Positions 20,741 to 29,246 of a DNA stretch of 32,953 bases are shown here, one piece after another; position 1 is the first letter of the stretch, and each line of letters starts with the position of its first letter. The position numbers and the translations under genes are program-made. The stretch comes from Sulfurospirillum sp. UBA12182 (GTDB taxonomy: Bacteria > Campylobacterota > Campylobacteria > Campylobacterales > Sulfurospirillaceae): contig DLUF01000060.1 in assembly GCA_002742765.1 (NCBI GenBank), positions 1-32,953 on the forward strand, given 5' to 3'. The notes under the pieces were generated by a model. It searched no databases. It was given only the letters and a program-made list of their open reading frames with translations, and had not been told where the DNA came from.

Positions 20741-22010
20741 CTTCTATCCTAATCATCACAGGTTTTTCTACACTAAACTCTGCCTTTTCTAACTCTTTCA
20801 TCGCTGCTTGTACATTCTCTTCTTTACATTCATGCGTTGAAAACAACAAAGTTGCATAATCTTTCATTTTTGTATCTGGTTTTTGTAAAAAGCTGTTTAT
20901 AGAGATATTGTAATTGCCTAAGATGTTTGCTATCCCTGCTAAAACACCTATCTTATCAACTACTTTCATACGAATATAGTACTTGGTATAGATTTCATTT
21001 GGACTTAAAAGAGAAAGTCCAGAACCCTCTAAAGTCTTTTTAAATCCTAACATAGGGGAATTTTGTCCATCTCTTGCTATATCTATCAAATCTGCTATAA
21101 CAGCACTTGCAGTAGCATCGCCCCCAGCACCTGGGCCATAGTACATAGTCTCGCCTACTCTATCGCCTACAACACTGATACCATTCATAACACCGTCAAC
21201 TTTAGCTATCATATGTGAATTAGGGATAAGGGCAGGATGTGCTCTTAACTCTACGGTATCATCACTTTTTTTCTTTGCTATGGTTAAATGCTTGATACTA
21301 TATCCAAACTCTTTAGCAAAATAGATATCTTCACTATTAATCTCTTCTATTCCTTCAATCAAGATATCCTCAGGCTTTGCATCAATCCCATAAGCGATAC
21401 TTGCTAAAATGAGAAGTTTATGAGCAGCATCAAATCCGCCCACATCAAAAGTCGGATCAGCCTCAGCATAGCCTAGATTTTGTGCTTCTTCTAAAACTGT
21501 CTTAAACTCAACTTTTTCATTCATCATTTTTGTCAAGATAAAGTTACATGTACCGTTCATAATCCCTTTAATAGAGTTTATGTGATTTGCACTCAAACCC
21601 TCTCTTAAAGCCTTTATGATAGGGATTCCACCCGCTACACTCGCTTCAAATCCAATAGGACTTAAACTAGCAATATCTTGTAATTCATATCTATGATATG
21701 CCAATAAAGCTTTATTTGCTGTTACCACAGCTTTGCCATTGGCTAAAGCTTTTTTTACAACTTTAAAAGCTTCATCAACACCACCCATAAGTTCTATAAC
21801 AACATCAATCTCTTCATTTTCTAAAACATCATCTACATTTGTACTTAGTTGAAGATCAATTCCTCGGTCTTTAGAGATATCTCTTACAACTCCGATAAGT
21901 GGGATTATCTGCTTACCACTTCTTGCGCTGATGATATCTGCATTCTCTTGTAAGATTTTTGCGACACTTGCACCAACAGTGCCTACACCAATGATTCCAA
22001 CTTTTAACAT
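20736..22010 (-). CDS. hom: Homoserine dehydrogenase
   Basis: A 424-residue NAD(P)H-dependent enzyme turning aspartate semialdehyde into homoserine on the route to Thr and Met. N-terminal Rossmann motif G-I-I-G-V-G-T-V-G-A-S-V; central K-A-V-V-T-A-N-K-A-L-L-A; catalytic region N-G-T-C-N-F-I-L-T-K-M; E-A-D-P-T-F-D-V-x-G-x-D-A-A-H-K. A C-terminal ACT domain (about 345-420, Y-Y-I-R-M-K-V-V-D-K-I-G-V-L-A) suggests feedback control by threonine. The start is placed at ATG 22010 (GGGGA 8 bases upstream) rather than TTG 22037. Overlaps yraN at its end. Confidence 0.96.
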   Translation of the reverse strand: MLKVGIIGVGTVGASVAKILQENADIISARSGKQIIPLIGVVRDISKDRGIDLQLSTNVDDVLENEEIDVVIELMGGVDEAFKVVKKALANGKAVVTANKALLAYHRYELQDIASLSPIGFEASVAGGIPIIKALREGLSANHINSIKGIMNGTCNFILTKMMNEKVEFKTVLEEAQNLGYAEADPTFDVGGFDAAHKLLILASIAYGIDAKPEDILIEGIEEINSEDIYFAKEFGYSIKHLTIAKKKSDDTVELRAHPALIPNSHMIAKVDGVMNGISVVGDRVGETMYYGPGAGGDATASAVIADLIDIARDGQNSPMLGFKKTLEGSGLSLLSPNEIYTKYYIRMKVVDKIGVLAGIANILGNYNISINSFLQKPDTKMKDYATLLFSTHECKEENVQAAMKELEKAEFSVEKPVMIRIED

Positions 22011-22089
22011 TTTTAATGTCCCCTTTTTACTAAACAAGTCCAGTAAAAATTCTTCGAGAAAGCGCGAAGTAAAAATTCTGTATTTTTCA

Positions 22090-23307
22090 TTATTTGCTCT
22101 TTTCTAAACTCTTTAGGTATTTTTTCAAATTTCTTGCTGCTTGGCGAATCCTGTTTTCATTTTCTATCAATGCTATACGAACATACCCTTCGCCACCTTC
22201 ACCAAAACCATTTCCGGGACTTACTGCGATTTTTGCTTCAGTAAGTAACTGTTTAGCAAAACTCATACTGCCCATATGCATGGCAACATCTGGAATTTTT
22301 GCCCAAACAAACATACTAGATTTTGGTTTTTCGATTACCCAACCAGCATTTGCAAAACTCTCTATAAGAACATCTCTTCTTTTTCTATATGTTTCTCTAA
22401 TCTCATCAACACACTCTTGAGGTCCATCAAGAGCAATCGTTGAAGCCACTTGAATCGGAGTAAACATACCATAATCAAACCACGATTTTATCTTTTGTAA
22501 AGCGCCTATTAGCTTTGGATTTCCAACGGTAAAACCTACACGCCAGCCAGCCATATTGTAACTTTTTGAGAGAGTATAACTCTCAACTGCTACATCTTTT
22601 GCACCTTCAACTTGTAAGATAGAAGGAGCCTCATATCCATCAAAACTAAGATCAGCATACGCTATATCACTGATAATATAAAATCTCTCTTGTTTTGCAT
22701 AAGCTACTAATCTTTCATAAAAACTTTTTTCAACAGTAACTGTTGTTGGGTTATGAGGGAAGTTTACAAGAACAAATTTTGGTTTTGGAACAGATTCAGC
22801 AAATGCTTTTTTAAGATTTACAAAAAAACCATCTACGTCTAATTCGTATTTATCGTTCCAATTAAAGCTCATTTTGTGAACATTACCACCCGCTATAATA
22901 AATCCATGAGAATGGATAGGATATGCAGGATCGGGAACAACTGCCACATCACCTGGATTTGTAATAGCTTGTACTAAATGCACATAGCCCTCTTTACTTC
23001 CTAAAGTAACAACAGCTTCTCTTTCAGGGTCTATATCTACTCCATATTTTCTAGCATACCATTTACAAATCGCTAGTCTTAGCTTATAAATTCCCTTACT
23101 TGCACTATAACCATGTGTTTTATCTTTATTAGCTGATTCTATTAGCTTATCAATAATATGTTGTGGTGTTCTTCCATCTGGATTACCCATCGAAAAATCA
23201 ATGATATCTTCGCCTGCTCTTCTGGCATTTAACTTTATCTCATTAATTTCAGCAAAAACATAATTTGGTAATCTCTCAATTGTATTAAAACGAATTTCAT
23301 CAAACAT
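22090..23307 (-). CDS. Class I/II aminotransferase (LL-DAP aminotransferase or AlaC-like)
   Basis: A 405-residue fold-type I PLP enzyme. Seen: F-S-M-G-N-P-D-G-R-T (substrate-phosphate region), Y-S-A-S-K-G-I, N-F-P-H-N-P-T-T (Asn of the PLP ring), D-I-A-Y-A-D-L-S-F-D and the PLP lysine in Y-T-L-S-K-S-Y-N-M-A-G-W-R-V-G. The pattern is that of the group annotated as LL-diaminopimelate aminotransferase in Campylobacterota and as AlaC (glutamate-pyruvate transaminase) in enterobacteria. The two are hard to separate by eye, so no symbol is given. Start at ATG 23307, with AAGGA 6 bases upstream; the preceding TTG is less likely. It lies 79 bases before hom in the same direction. Confidence 0.88.
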   Translation of the reverse strand: MFDEIRFNTIERLPNYVFAEINEIKLNARRAGEDIIDFSMGNPDGRTPQHIIDKLIESANKDKTHGYSASKGIYKLRLAICKWYARKYGVDIDPEREAVVTLGSKEGYVHLVQAITNPGDVAVVPDPAYPIHSHGFIIAGGNVHKMSFNWNDKYELDVDGFFVNLKKAFAESVPKPKFVLVNFPHNPTTVTVEKSFYERLVAYAKQERFYIISDIAYADLSFDGYEAPSILQVEGAKDVAVESYTLSKSYNMAGWRVGFTVGNPKLIGALQKIKSWFDYGMFTPIQVASTIALDGPQECVDEIRETYRKRRDVLIESFANAGWVIEKPKSSMFVWAKIPDVAMHMGSMSFAKQLLTEAKIAVSPGNGFGEGGEGYVRIALIENENRIRQAARNLKKYLKSLEKSK

Positions 23308-23319
23308 CAATTTTCCTTT

Positions 23320-24141
23320 TTAGTTTCGACTATAAAGATATAGTGACAACCCTCTTTTAATATTATCTAACGTATACACATCTTCAATTTTCAAATATCT
23401 AGCATTTTTTGGTACATCTAATTTCACAAATTCTATAACTTCATCTTTTTTGTAATAACTTATTATGTTTAAACTTTTATCGTAAAAAACTACACTAGGA
23501 TGCCATCTATCTGCTAATTTAGAACGGATAGAAACTCTGGTTGTATTTTCTACATTTATCCAATAAGCTTTTATAGGTTTTTTTAAAGCTATCGTTGTGT
23601 TTTCTTCGAGTTCTAAAGCATTGATTTTTATCTTTGAGCTATCTATAAAATAATTCCAATTATACTCACCATCTTTGTTTATACCAATTATTTTACACCC
23701 TCTTAAATCAAGCTCTCTTGCAAAAAGTACTGGGTCTACAACATGCTCTGTTGAAAGAGTTATATCCCACTCAAATTTTCCATCTTTTTGGATAACTTTT
23801 TTAGTGATAAAATAACTATAACCCATCGCTTCTAAAGCTTCGTTAACAACCCTCATAAAGATAAGCGAATTTTCATTTGTTACAAAAGAGAGTTCCATTT
23901 TCACAGGATTAGAATAAAAAAGTTTCAAAAGACCGCTTGCTTTTAGTTTTGCAAGTATCTTGACATCATCTGTATTTGCTTTATCGTCCAGATAGCTTGA
24001 TTTGTCTTCAAACAAAATATCTATCAGATTTTTTTGGACATAAAACTCTTTTTTCCCCAGAAAAGACTCTATCTTAGTATCAACGTTGTTGGCATAAAGA
24101 CTAAAAACTAAAAATACTAAAAATACTAAACCTCTTACCAA
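23320..24141 (-). CDS. Secreted protein of unknown function
   Basis: A 273-residue protein with a clear Sec signal (MVRGLVFLVFLVFSLYANN, cleavage likely after the Ala near residue 17). It should therefore be periplasmic or outer-membrane associated. No motif I recognise. The central part (ITKKVIQKDGKFEWDITLSTEHVVDP) and C-terminal part (VFYDKSLNIISYYKKDEVIEF) look beta-rich. The start is TTG 24141, with AGAGG 6 bases before it; it overlaps the stop of the RodZ-like gene by 7 bases, so the two are translationally coupled and probably act together at the envelope. Confidence 0.65.
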   Translation of the reverse strand: MVRGLVFLVFLVFSLYANNVDTKIESFLGKKEFYVQKNLIDILFEDKSSYLDDKANTDDVKILAKLKASGLLKLFYSNPVKMELSFVTNENSLIFMRVVNEALEAMGYSYFITKKVIQKDGKFEWDITLSTEHVVDPVLFARELDLRGCKIIGINKDGEYNWNYFIDSSKIKINALELEENTTIALKKPIKAYWINVENTTRVSIRSKLADRWHPSVVFYDKSLNIISYYKKDEVIEFVKLDVPKNARYLKIEDVYTLDNIKRGLSLYLYSRN

Positions 24142-25061
24142 GGATTACCTCTGTTTAACTCTTTAAATCTACTCCAAGATATCTCTTTTACTTCTCTATT
24201 TTCTACTTGAAATCTAATTGGGCTTTGTCTTGAAAATTCCATTGACTCACCTTCAATTTCTAATTTAAAACTTCCATGTCCTGTTGTTATAATTTGGTCT
24301 CTTGAAAGGTCAATCGAAAAATTACCCTCACCCAAATAAGACCTTCTTTTAAAATTATCAAGATAAATAACGCCAACCCATAGCTTTGTTTTAGGGGTTA
24401 TAACAGCTTGATTATCAAAAACTTCACTTACAGTTTGTGTAACTAAAACTTCCTCTCCATTAGAAACATTTTGTTCATCACTACTTATAGGAGCACTACT
24501 CTCTTCTACCACAGCTTCTTGAGTAACATTTATATCTTCTTGAGGCGCCACATCTAAAATCTCTTCTTGTTTTGGTTCTACTATTTGCTGTACAGTGTTA
24601 GCTTCTTGTTCTTCTTGAAGTTTACTTATCTCTTCTTGTGTCTCTTTTACTACTGGAGTTTCACTAAAAGTAGAAGTTACATAAGTATTGTTGTTAGAGT
24701 AAGAATTCTCTTTCGTAAATACAGAATATCCTATACCTGCTATAATTAGAAAAAGAATTACTACAAAAAATACAAATCTTTTTTTGGCTTTACCAGCTCC
24801 AGAATCAACAACTATAAAAAGTTTGTCATCTTCTTCAAGGTTGAGACGATTTTGTATCCAGTAATCTTCAAAAACTTCAACCCAATCACTTAAATCTAAA
24901 TTATATTCACGAGATAAAATCTTCACAAAACCTAATGTATTGATGCGATTTAATTTATCAAAATCACCATCAACCATATATCTTAGATATTTTTGTTCGA
25001 TATGTGTATCTTGTGAAACCTTATATAATCCTATCTCTTCAAGAACTTTGATACTATCCAT
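24135..25061 (-). CDS. RodZ-like bitopic membrane protein
   Basis: A 308-residue protein with three parts. A cytoplasmic N-terminal helical domain (about 1-85, MDSIKVLEEIGLYKVSQDTHIEQKYLRYMVDGDFDKL…) looks like a variant helix-turn-helix of the kind in RodZ. One transmembrane helix (about 97-116) follows, then a Glu/Gln/Thr-rich linker (about 125-215). The C-terminal domain ends in G-E-G-N-F-S-I-D-L…G-H-G-S-F-K-L-E-I, reminiscent of the beta domain at the end of RodZ. If so it may link the cytoskeleton to cell-wall synthesis; this is inference from architecture. The start at ATG 25061 is preferred (AGGATTGCTA before it); it overlaps the rlmB-like stop by 8 bases. Confidence 0.6.
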   Translation of the reverse strand: MDSIKVLEEIGLYKVSQDTHIEQKYLRYMVDGDFDKLNRINTLGFVKILSREYNLDLSDWVEVFEDYWIQNRLNLEEDDKLFIVVDSGAGKAKKRFVFFVVILFLIIAGIGYSVFTKENSYSNNNTYVTSTFSETPVVKETQEEISKLQEEQEANTVQQIVEPKQEEILDVAPQEDINVTQEAVVEESSAPISSDEQNVSNGEEVLVTQTVSEVFDNQAVITPKTKLWVGVIYLDNFKRRSYLGEGNFSIDLSRDQIITTGHGSFKLEIEGESMEFSRQSPIRFQVENREVKEISWSRFKELNRGNPW

Positions 25062-25737
25062 TAGCAATCCTATTACAAATAATTGCTGCTGCTGCACTCA
25101 CATTCAAAGAGTCAAATACTCTCGCCATTTTTATTGATATTTTTTTATCAAGTTTTTCTAAGACCTTTTTTTGTATTCCCTCTCCTTCACTCCCCATGAT
25201 AATAGCTTTTTTATCTGCAAAATGAACACTGTTTATATCTTCACCATGCATATGTGCACCATAAAGAACAAATCCAACTTGTTTAAGCTCATTGAGCATA
25301 TCTAAACTTGAAGGATAAAGAACGATAGGGAGTTCAAAAGCTGCTGCACTACTTGTTCTTACAATGGCTTCAAAATTTATACTTTTTATGCCACTTATGA
25401 TGAGTCCATCAGCACCAAACGCATATGCACTACGGATAATCGCCCCGATATTGCCTACATCTGTCACGCTATCTAAGATAATTAAAAAATTACTCTTTTT
25501 TAATTCACTAAAATCATAAAACTCAAAATCATCAATTTTTGCAATAAACCCCTGATGATTTCCACCATGAGAGAGAGCTTGTGCTTTTTTGTTATCTACT
25601 CTTAGTATGTTTTGACACACTTTTACAATAGAATTAAATGTTTTTTGATCACACTTTTTGGATAGATAAACTTCCTGAACTTTATTTGGATAGTTTTTAA
25701 GAATGTGAAAAAATAGTTGTTTCCCATAGATAATCAT
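25054..25737 (-). CDS. rlmB: TrmH/SpoU-family RNA 2'-O-methyltransferase (RlmB-like)
   Basis: A 227-residue SPOUT methyltransferase. The three knot motifs are present: motif 1 T-D-V-G-N-I-G-A-I-I-R-S-A, motif 2 A-I-I-M-G-S-E-G-E-G-I, motif 3 S-L-N-V-S-A-A-A-A-I. An N-terminal substrate-binding domain (about 1-75) starts MIIYGKQLFFHIL, as in the RlmB type that methylates G2251 of 23S rRNA. The target is inferred from family layout. No clear SD is near the ATG. It is followed, overlapping by 8 bases, by the RodZ-like gene. Confidence 0.88.
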   Translation of the reverse strand: MIIYGKQLFFHILKNYPNKVQEVYLSKKCDQKTFNSIVKVCQNILRVDNKKAQALSHGGNHQGFIAKIDDFEFYDFSELKKSNFLIILDSVTDVGNIGAIIRSAYAFGADGLIISGIKSINFEAIVRTSSAAAFELPIVLYPSSLDMLNELKQVGFVLYGAHMHGEDINSVHFADKKAIIMGSEGEGIQKKVLEKLDKKISIKMARVFDSLNVSAAAAIICNRIANG

Positions 25738-25851
25738 AAAAAGGGTACCTTCTCTTACAGATATGCAAGATATTTTATCGAAAATCGCTTAAAATTAGGT
25801 CATTTACTTTTTAAATCAAGAGTTATTTTACTTTTTTAGCTTTCTTACAAA

Positions 25852-26661
25852 TCAACTTAACTTTTCGTACCACTCTTTGACACTTTCACCTGTCAGTTTT
25901 GCTAAAAGTTTTGCTTTTTGTTTAGGAGGTAGAGATAAAGATAAGATGTCTTCTTTACTGATAATTCCTTTACTTCCATCATCATTTGTATCTAAAACAA
26001 CAACCCATTCACCTTTGAGATTTGATACTAAAATCTTTTCATAAATTTCTTTACATGTACCGAAAATTTTCGCTTCAAACTTTTTGGTTGCTTCTTTGAT
26101 AAAACAAGCATTTAATAAAGGAGAAAGTTGTGCTAATTCTTGGGATAGTTTTTCGATTCTATGGGGTGATTCATAGAGGATTACTGGGTACTTTGAACTT
26201 AAAACTTCATTCAAAGCATTTACTCTCTCTTTGCCTTTATGAGGCAAAAAACCATAAAAACTAAAACGAGCAGAAGAAAAACCACTCGAAGCATATGCTA
26301 AAAGTGCTGCATTTGCCCCTGGTAAAACTTCATAATCTAAAGCATTTTCTTGAGCGTATTTGACAAAATACGCACCAGGATCACTCACACAAGGCATTCC
26401 AGCATCACTTAGATAAGCTACATTTTTTTCAAAGATAGCTTTATCAAGACTTTCTAAAACTTTTTTTTCATTATGAGAGTGTAAAGAGATGTATTTTTCT
26501 ATATAAAATTCTAAAGAGTGTCTTTGAGAGAGGAGGTTTAAAAGTTTTTTGGTAACTCTTGTGTCTTCGCAAAAGAGGATTTGACACTCGCTAAGAAGTT
26601 TTAAACTCCTTAGCGAGATATCATCTAAATTTCCTATCGGTGTAGGAATGAAATAAATCAA
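25852..26661 (-). CDS. rsmI: 16S rRNA (cytidine-1402) 2'-O-methyltransferase
   Basis: A 269-residue methyltransferase of the tetrapyrrole-methylase fold. It begins IYFIPTPIGNLDDISLRS, the RsmI hallmark, followed by F-C-E-D-T-R-V-T-K-K-L, L-S-D-A-G-M-P-C-V-S-D-P-G and L-P-G-A-N-A-A-L-L-A-Y-A-S-S-G-F. It modifies the 2'-OH of C1402 in the ribosomal P site. The start codon is TTG with no evident SD, 10 bases after the rpmE stop, so translation may depend on re-initiation after rpmE. Confidence 0.95.
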   Translation of the reverse strand: MIYFIPTPIGNLDDISLRSLKLLSECQILFCEDTRVTKKLLNLLSQRHSLEFYIEKYISLHSHNEKKVLESLDKAIFEKNVAYLSDAGMPCVSDPGAYFVKYAQENALDYEVLPGANAALLAYASSGFSSARFSFYGFLPHKGKERVNALNEVLSSKYPVILYESPHRIEKLSQELAQLSPLLNACFIKEATKKFEAKIFGTCKEIYEKILVSNLKGEWVVVLDTNDDGSKGIISKEDILSLSLPPKQKAKLLAKLTGESVKEWYEKLS

Positions 26662-26671
26662 AGTTTTTGAG

Positions 26672-26872
26672 TTATTTTAAGTTGTATTTTTTCTTAAATT
26701 TCTCAACTCTACCTGCTGCATCAACGATTTTTTCTGAACCAGTAAAAAACGGATGACAAGCACTACAGATGTCAATTCTCATCTCTGATTTGTTAGACAT
26801 TGTCGCGAAGCTATTGCCACAAGCGCATGTCACAGTACATTCTACATATTCTGGATGTATATCTTTTTTCAT
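26672..26872 (-). CDS. rpmE: 50S ribosomal protein L31
   Basis: A 66-residue ribosomal protein of the zinc-containing L31 type. Cysteines lie in C-T-V-T-C-A-C-G-N and [11 protein letters not shown], so the zinc-binding set is present. It ends V-E-K-F-K-K-K-Y as typical. SD TTAGGA 7 bases before ATG. It heads the rpmE-rsmI pair; both products serve the ribosome. Because the zinc-ligand form is present, no zinc-starvation paralogue is implied here. Confidence 0.97.
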   Translation of the reverse strand: MKKDIHPEYVECTVTCACGNSFATMSNKSEMRIDICSACHPFFTGSEKIVDAAGRVEKFKKKYNLK

Positions 26873-26983
26873 TGCATATTCCTAAAAAATTATATTATTA
26901 ACGATTTTGTGTTTTTTTATTCTTACGAAAATATAACAATATACACAAAATTCGTTACGATTCTACCCAAATATAAAACGCAG

Positions 26984-27001
26984 TAGACTCTTTCGAGTCC
27001 A
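26984..27001 (-). other. Hairpin with GAAA loop between rsmE and rpmE
   Basis: On the - strand a 7-bp stem (TGGACTC/GAGTCTA) closed by GAAA lies in the 198-base gap after rsmE. A short T-rich run follows only after several bases, so it may be a weak terminator for rsmE. No gene or known RNA family was recognised in the gap. Confidence 0.35.
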
Positions 27002-27070
27002 CCGCTATATAGGGGGAGGGGAATTGGGATTATATCAGAAACTTTCTTTTATTTCAAGACATTTAAAAGT

Positions 27071-27739
27071 TTATAATAACATTTTAGAACTGACCCCAAT
27101 AGTAGCACTTTCACTTCTTAAAATCATTTTAGTGCTTAATCCATAAACTTGACATTTTTGAAACAATTTTTTCTCTCTTTGACTAAAACCACCCTCAGGC
27201 CCTATAAGAAAAATGTTTTCTTCACACCCACTATGAAGCAAACTATTTGAAAAATCAATCACAGCACAATCTGGATAAAGTTCTACAAATTCATCCACAT
27301 TTTTAAGAAAATTTAACTGTATTAGATTACTACGACCACACTGTTCACAAGAGTTTATTAAAATTCTTTCTAACCTTTGAGTATCTATCTTAAAATGTTT
27401 TTGTGAATAATCCGCATATAAAAATGTAATCTTACTAACACCTATCTCATTGAGCATAGCTATACTTTTTTCTACACTTTTTGGATCGATAATACTCCAG
27501 CCTAGATGTAAAAATTTTTCAGGCTTTATCTCTAAAAGTTGTACATTTTCAAGTTCTAAAAATGCCTCTTTTTTCCCAATTTCTTGGATTTTATATGTGT
27601 AGATTTTATCATCTTGCAAATTCCTTAGCATTAAAGAACTTTGAGATTTTACACGTCTTACTTTAAATATATGAGCAAACTCTTTGACACAGAGGTTTAG
27701 CTTTGAAACTCCTGCTTCTTTTACATAAACAAACTGCAT
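27071..27739 (-). CDS. rsmE: 16S rRNA (uracil-1498) N3-methyltransferase
   Basis: A 222-residue SPOUT methyltransferase. An N-terminal PUA-like domain (about 1-70, with the H-I-F-K-V-R-R-V-K segment that corresponds to the usual H-x-x-x-V-L-R) precedes the catalytic domain. The latter has C-E-Q-C-G-R, I-G-P-E-G-G-F-S-Q-R-E (155-170 region) and the C-terminal L-R-S-E-S-A-T-I-G. Shorter than E. coli RsmE (243) but complete in motifs. It starts one base after the stop of the upstream membrane-protein gene. Confidence 0.95.
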   Translation of the reverse strand: MQFVYVKEAGVSKLNLCVKEFAHIFKVRRVKSQSSLMLRNLQDDKIYTYKIQEIGKKEAFLELENVQLLEIKPEKFLHLGWSIIDPKSVEKSIAMLNEIGVSKITFLYADYSQKHFKIDTQRLERILINSCEQCGRSNLIQLNFLKNVDEFVELYPDCAVIDFSNSLLHSGCEENIFLIGPEGGFSQREKKLFQKCQVYGLSTKMILRSESATIGVSSKMLL

Positions 27740-27740
27740 G

Positions 27741-28127
27741 TTACACCATATATACTAGAGATATTGTTAGAAGCATTAAACCTAAATCTAAAAGATATTT
27801 TCTTTTTGCATAAGTTCTGTATTGTTGCAATGAAGCTTTTTTATAGACTTTATAAAGCTTAATGCTCATGATAAAAATAACCAAAAAAACACCTATCATA
27901 AGAGCAGAAGCATGAGAAATTTTTAAATGCATAACACCTAAAATGATGACACCTGTGAAGCCTATGGCTGCAAAAAACATATAATAAATCGGATTTAAGA
28001 ATTTTATTTTTTTTGAAAAGTTTTTTGCATCACTTAAGATGATAAAAAGATTTACAACCCCAATAATAAGCATACAACCTATAAAAATAGTGTGTAGCTT
28101 TATCGCCATATCTAACAACTCTTGCAT
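27741..28127 (-). CDS. Four-helix membrane protein of unknown function
   Basis: A 128-residue protein with four hydrophobic helices (about 8-30, 46-66, 73-89, 110-127) and short charged loops. No catalytic motif visible. Such small proteins next to rsmE look like a conserved Campylobacterota gene, but I cannot name the family. SD AAAGGAAGAT before ATG. It is the first gene of a pair with rsmE (one base apart), driven from the palindromic promoter shared with moeA. Confidence 0.6.
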   Translation of the reverse strand: MQELLDMAIKLHTIFIGCMLIIGVVNLFIILSDAKNFSKKIKFLNPIYYMFFAAIGFTGVIILGVMHLKISHASALMIGVFLVIFIMSIKLYKVYKKASLQQYRTYAKRKYLLDLGLMLLTISLVYMV

Positions 28128-28147
28128 TTATCTTCCTTTGTATTTAG

Positions 28148-28161
28148 GGTATAATTATACC
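28148..28161. promoter_or_regulatory. Palindromic divergent promoter of moeA and the 128-aa gene
   Basis: GGTATAATTATACC is a perfect 14-bp palindrome containing TATAAT on both strands (+ 28150-28155, - 28154-28159). The two -10 boxes overlap by two bases, one facing moeA (ATG 28179) and one facing the gene ending at 27741 (ATG 28127). Confidence 0.6.
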
Positions 28162-28178
28162 TTAAAAAAAGAGGGCAT

Positions 28179-29246
28179 ATGATAAGTTATAAAAAAGCAT
28201 TGGAGATCATTCAGAAAAAAATTCCATATAAATCTCACACCAAGATTATCCCTCTTTTAGACTCCATCAAGCATGTGAGCGCGCAAGATATATTTGCTAT
28301 CAGTTCTCTTCCACTTACAGATGTAAGTTTAAAAGATGGCTATGCTCTTAGAAAAAATGAAAAATACGAAGTTTCGACAGGCGATAATCTAAAAGAGGGA
28401 ACTTTAGCTGTTATCCCTTTTGAAGAAGAAGTTTCAGAAAATTTTGAACTAGGCTACAATATAAAAAAAGCTGGCGAAGATATACAACAAGGTGAACCTC
28501 TTTTACTAAAGGGAGAATACATCAATGCAAACAATATAACCCCACTTGCAAGTCAAGGTATACAAAAAGTTAAAGTTTTTAAAAGACCAAGAGTAAGCAT
28601 ACTGAGTATAGGTGACAATCTATGCCCCATACAAAAAGAAAAAACCGACTTTGAAGTATACAACTCGAACGCTCTCACTTTTGCAGCACGTATCCTTGAA
28701 ATCGGTGCTAGTGTACATAAAGTTTGGCAAGCAAAAAACAATAAAAAAGATATTTTAGAATGTCTTGATGAATTAACACAAAAAAGTGATCTCGTGATTA
28801 CAACAGGAGCGATGAGTAAACATGATGCTATGAATACTCTTTTAAATAATGAACGATTTGAAACTCTTTTTCATAAAGTCCAAATCTCTCCTGCTAGTCC
28901 TAGTGCTTTAAGTCTTTTTCAACAAACTCCCATCTTGCATCTCCCTGGTCTTCCTCTATCTGCTCTTTTAGGGTTTGAAGCCTTAGGAATTCCTCTTTTA
29001 AAAACTATAAAAAATGAGACTTTTCCTAGTAAAAAGAGTTTACATGTAAAGAATAAAAAAGAGTTTACATGTAAAGAGTCTTGTACTTCTATAATCCCTG
29101 GTTATTTTGATGGTATCTCTTTTTTAAGTGCTCCATCTTTTGGAGCAGGAATGCTAAATGTTCTAGCAAAATGCAATGGCTATGTCATCATAGAGGATAA
29201 ACAAGTTATCAAAGAGAGGGAAAAAGTAGAATTTTTCCCTTTTTAA
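28179..29246 (+). CDS. moeA: Molybdopterin molybdenumtransferase
   Basis: A 355-residue enzyme inserting molybdate into adenylylated molybdopterin. N-terminal MoeA pattern L-P-L-T-D-V-S-L-K-D-G-Y-A; central domain with S-I-G-D-N-L, Y-N-S-N-A-L, D-L-V-I-T-T-G-A-M-S-K-H-D and L-H-L-P-G-L-P-L-S-A-L-L-G-F-E. Shorter than E. coli MoeA (411) and with several substitutions at usually conserved Gly/Pro positions, so it could be a divergent copy. Near residues 286-301 two copies of the TTACATGTAA palindrome are read in different frames (S-L-H-V-K and E-F-T-C-K). SD AAAGAGGG before ATG. moaA lies nearby, convergent. Confidence 0.88.
   Translation: MISYKKALEIIQKKIPYKSHTKIIPLLDSIKHVSAQDIFAISSLPLTDVSLKDGYALRKNEKYEVSTGDNLKEGTLAVIPFEEEVSENFELGYNIKKAGEDIQQGEPLLLKGEYINANNITPLASQGIQKVKVFKRPRVSILSIGDNLCPIQKEKTDFEVYNSNALTFAARILEIGASVHKVWQAKNNKKDILECLDELTQKSDLVITTGAMSKHDAMNTLLNNERFETLFHKVQISPASPSALSLFQQTPILHLPGLPLSALLGFEALGIPLLKTIKNETFPSKKSLHVKNKKEFTCKESCTSIIPGYFDGISFLSAPSFGAGMLNVLAKCNGYVIIEDKQVIKEREKVEFFPF

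Noticed and set aside
26873-27070. Small RNA (tRNA, 4.5S, 6S) in the 198-base gap
   Set aside because: Only one 7-bp hairpin is visible; no cloverleaf, no SRP loop, and no long bulged 6S-like stem.
29030-29080. CRISPR-like direct repeat
   Set aside because: Only two copies inside a coding gene, too short, no spacers and no cas genes.
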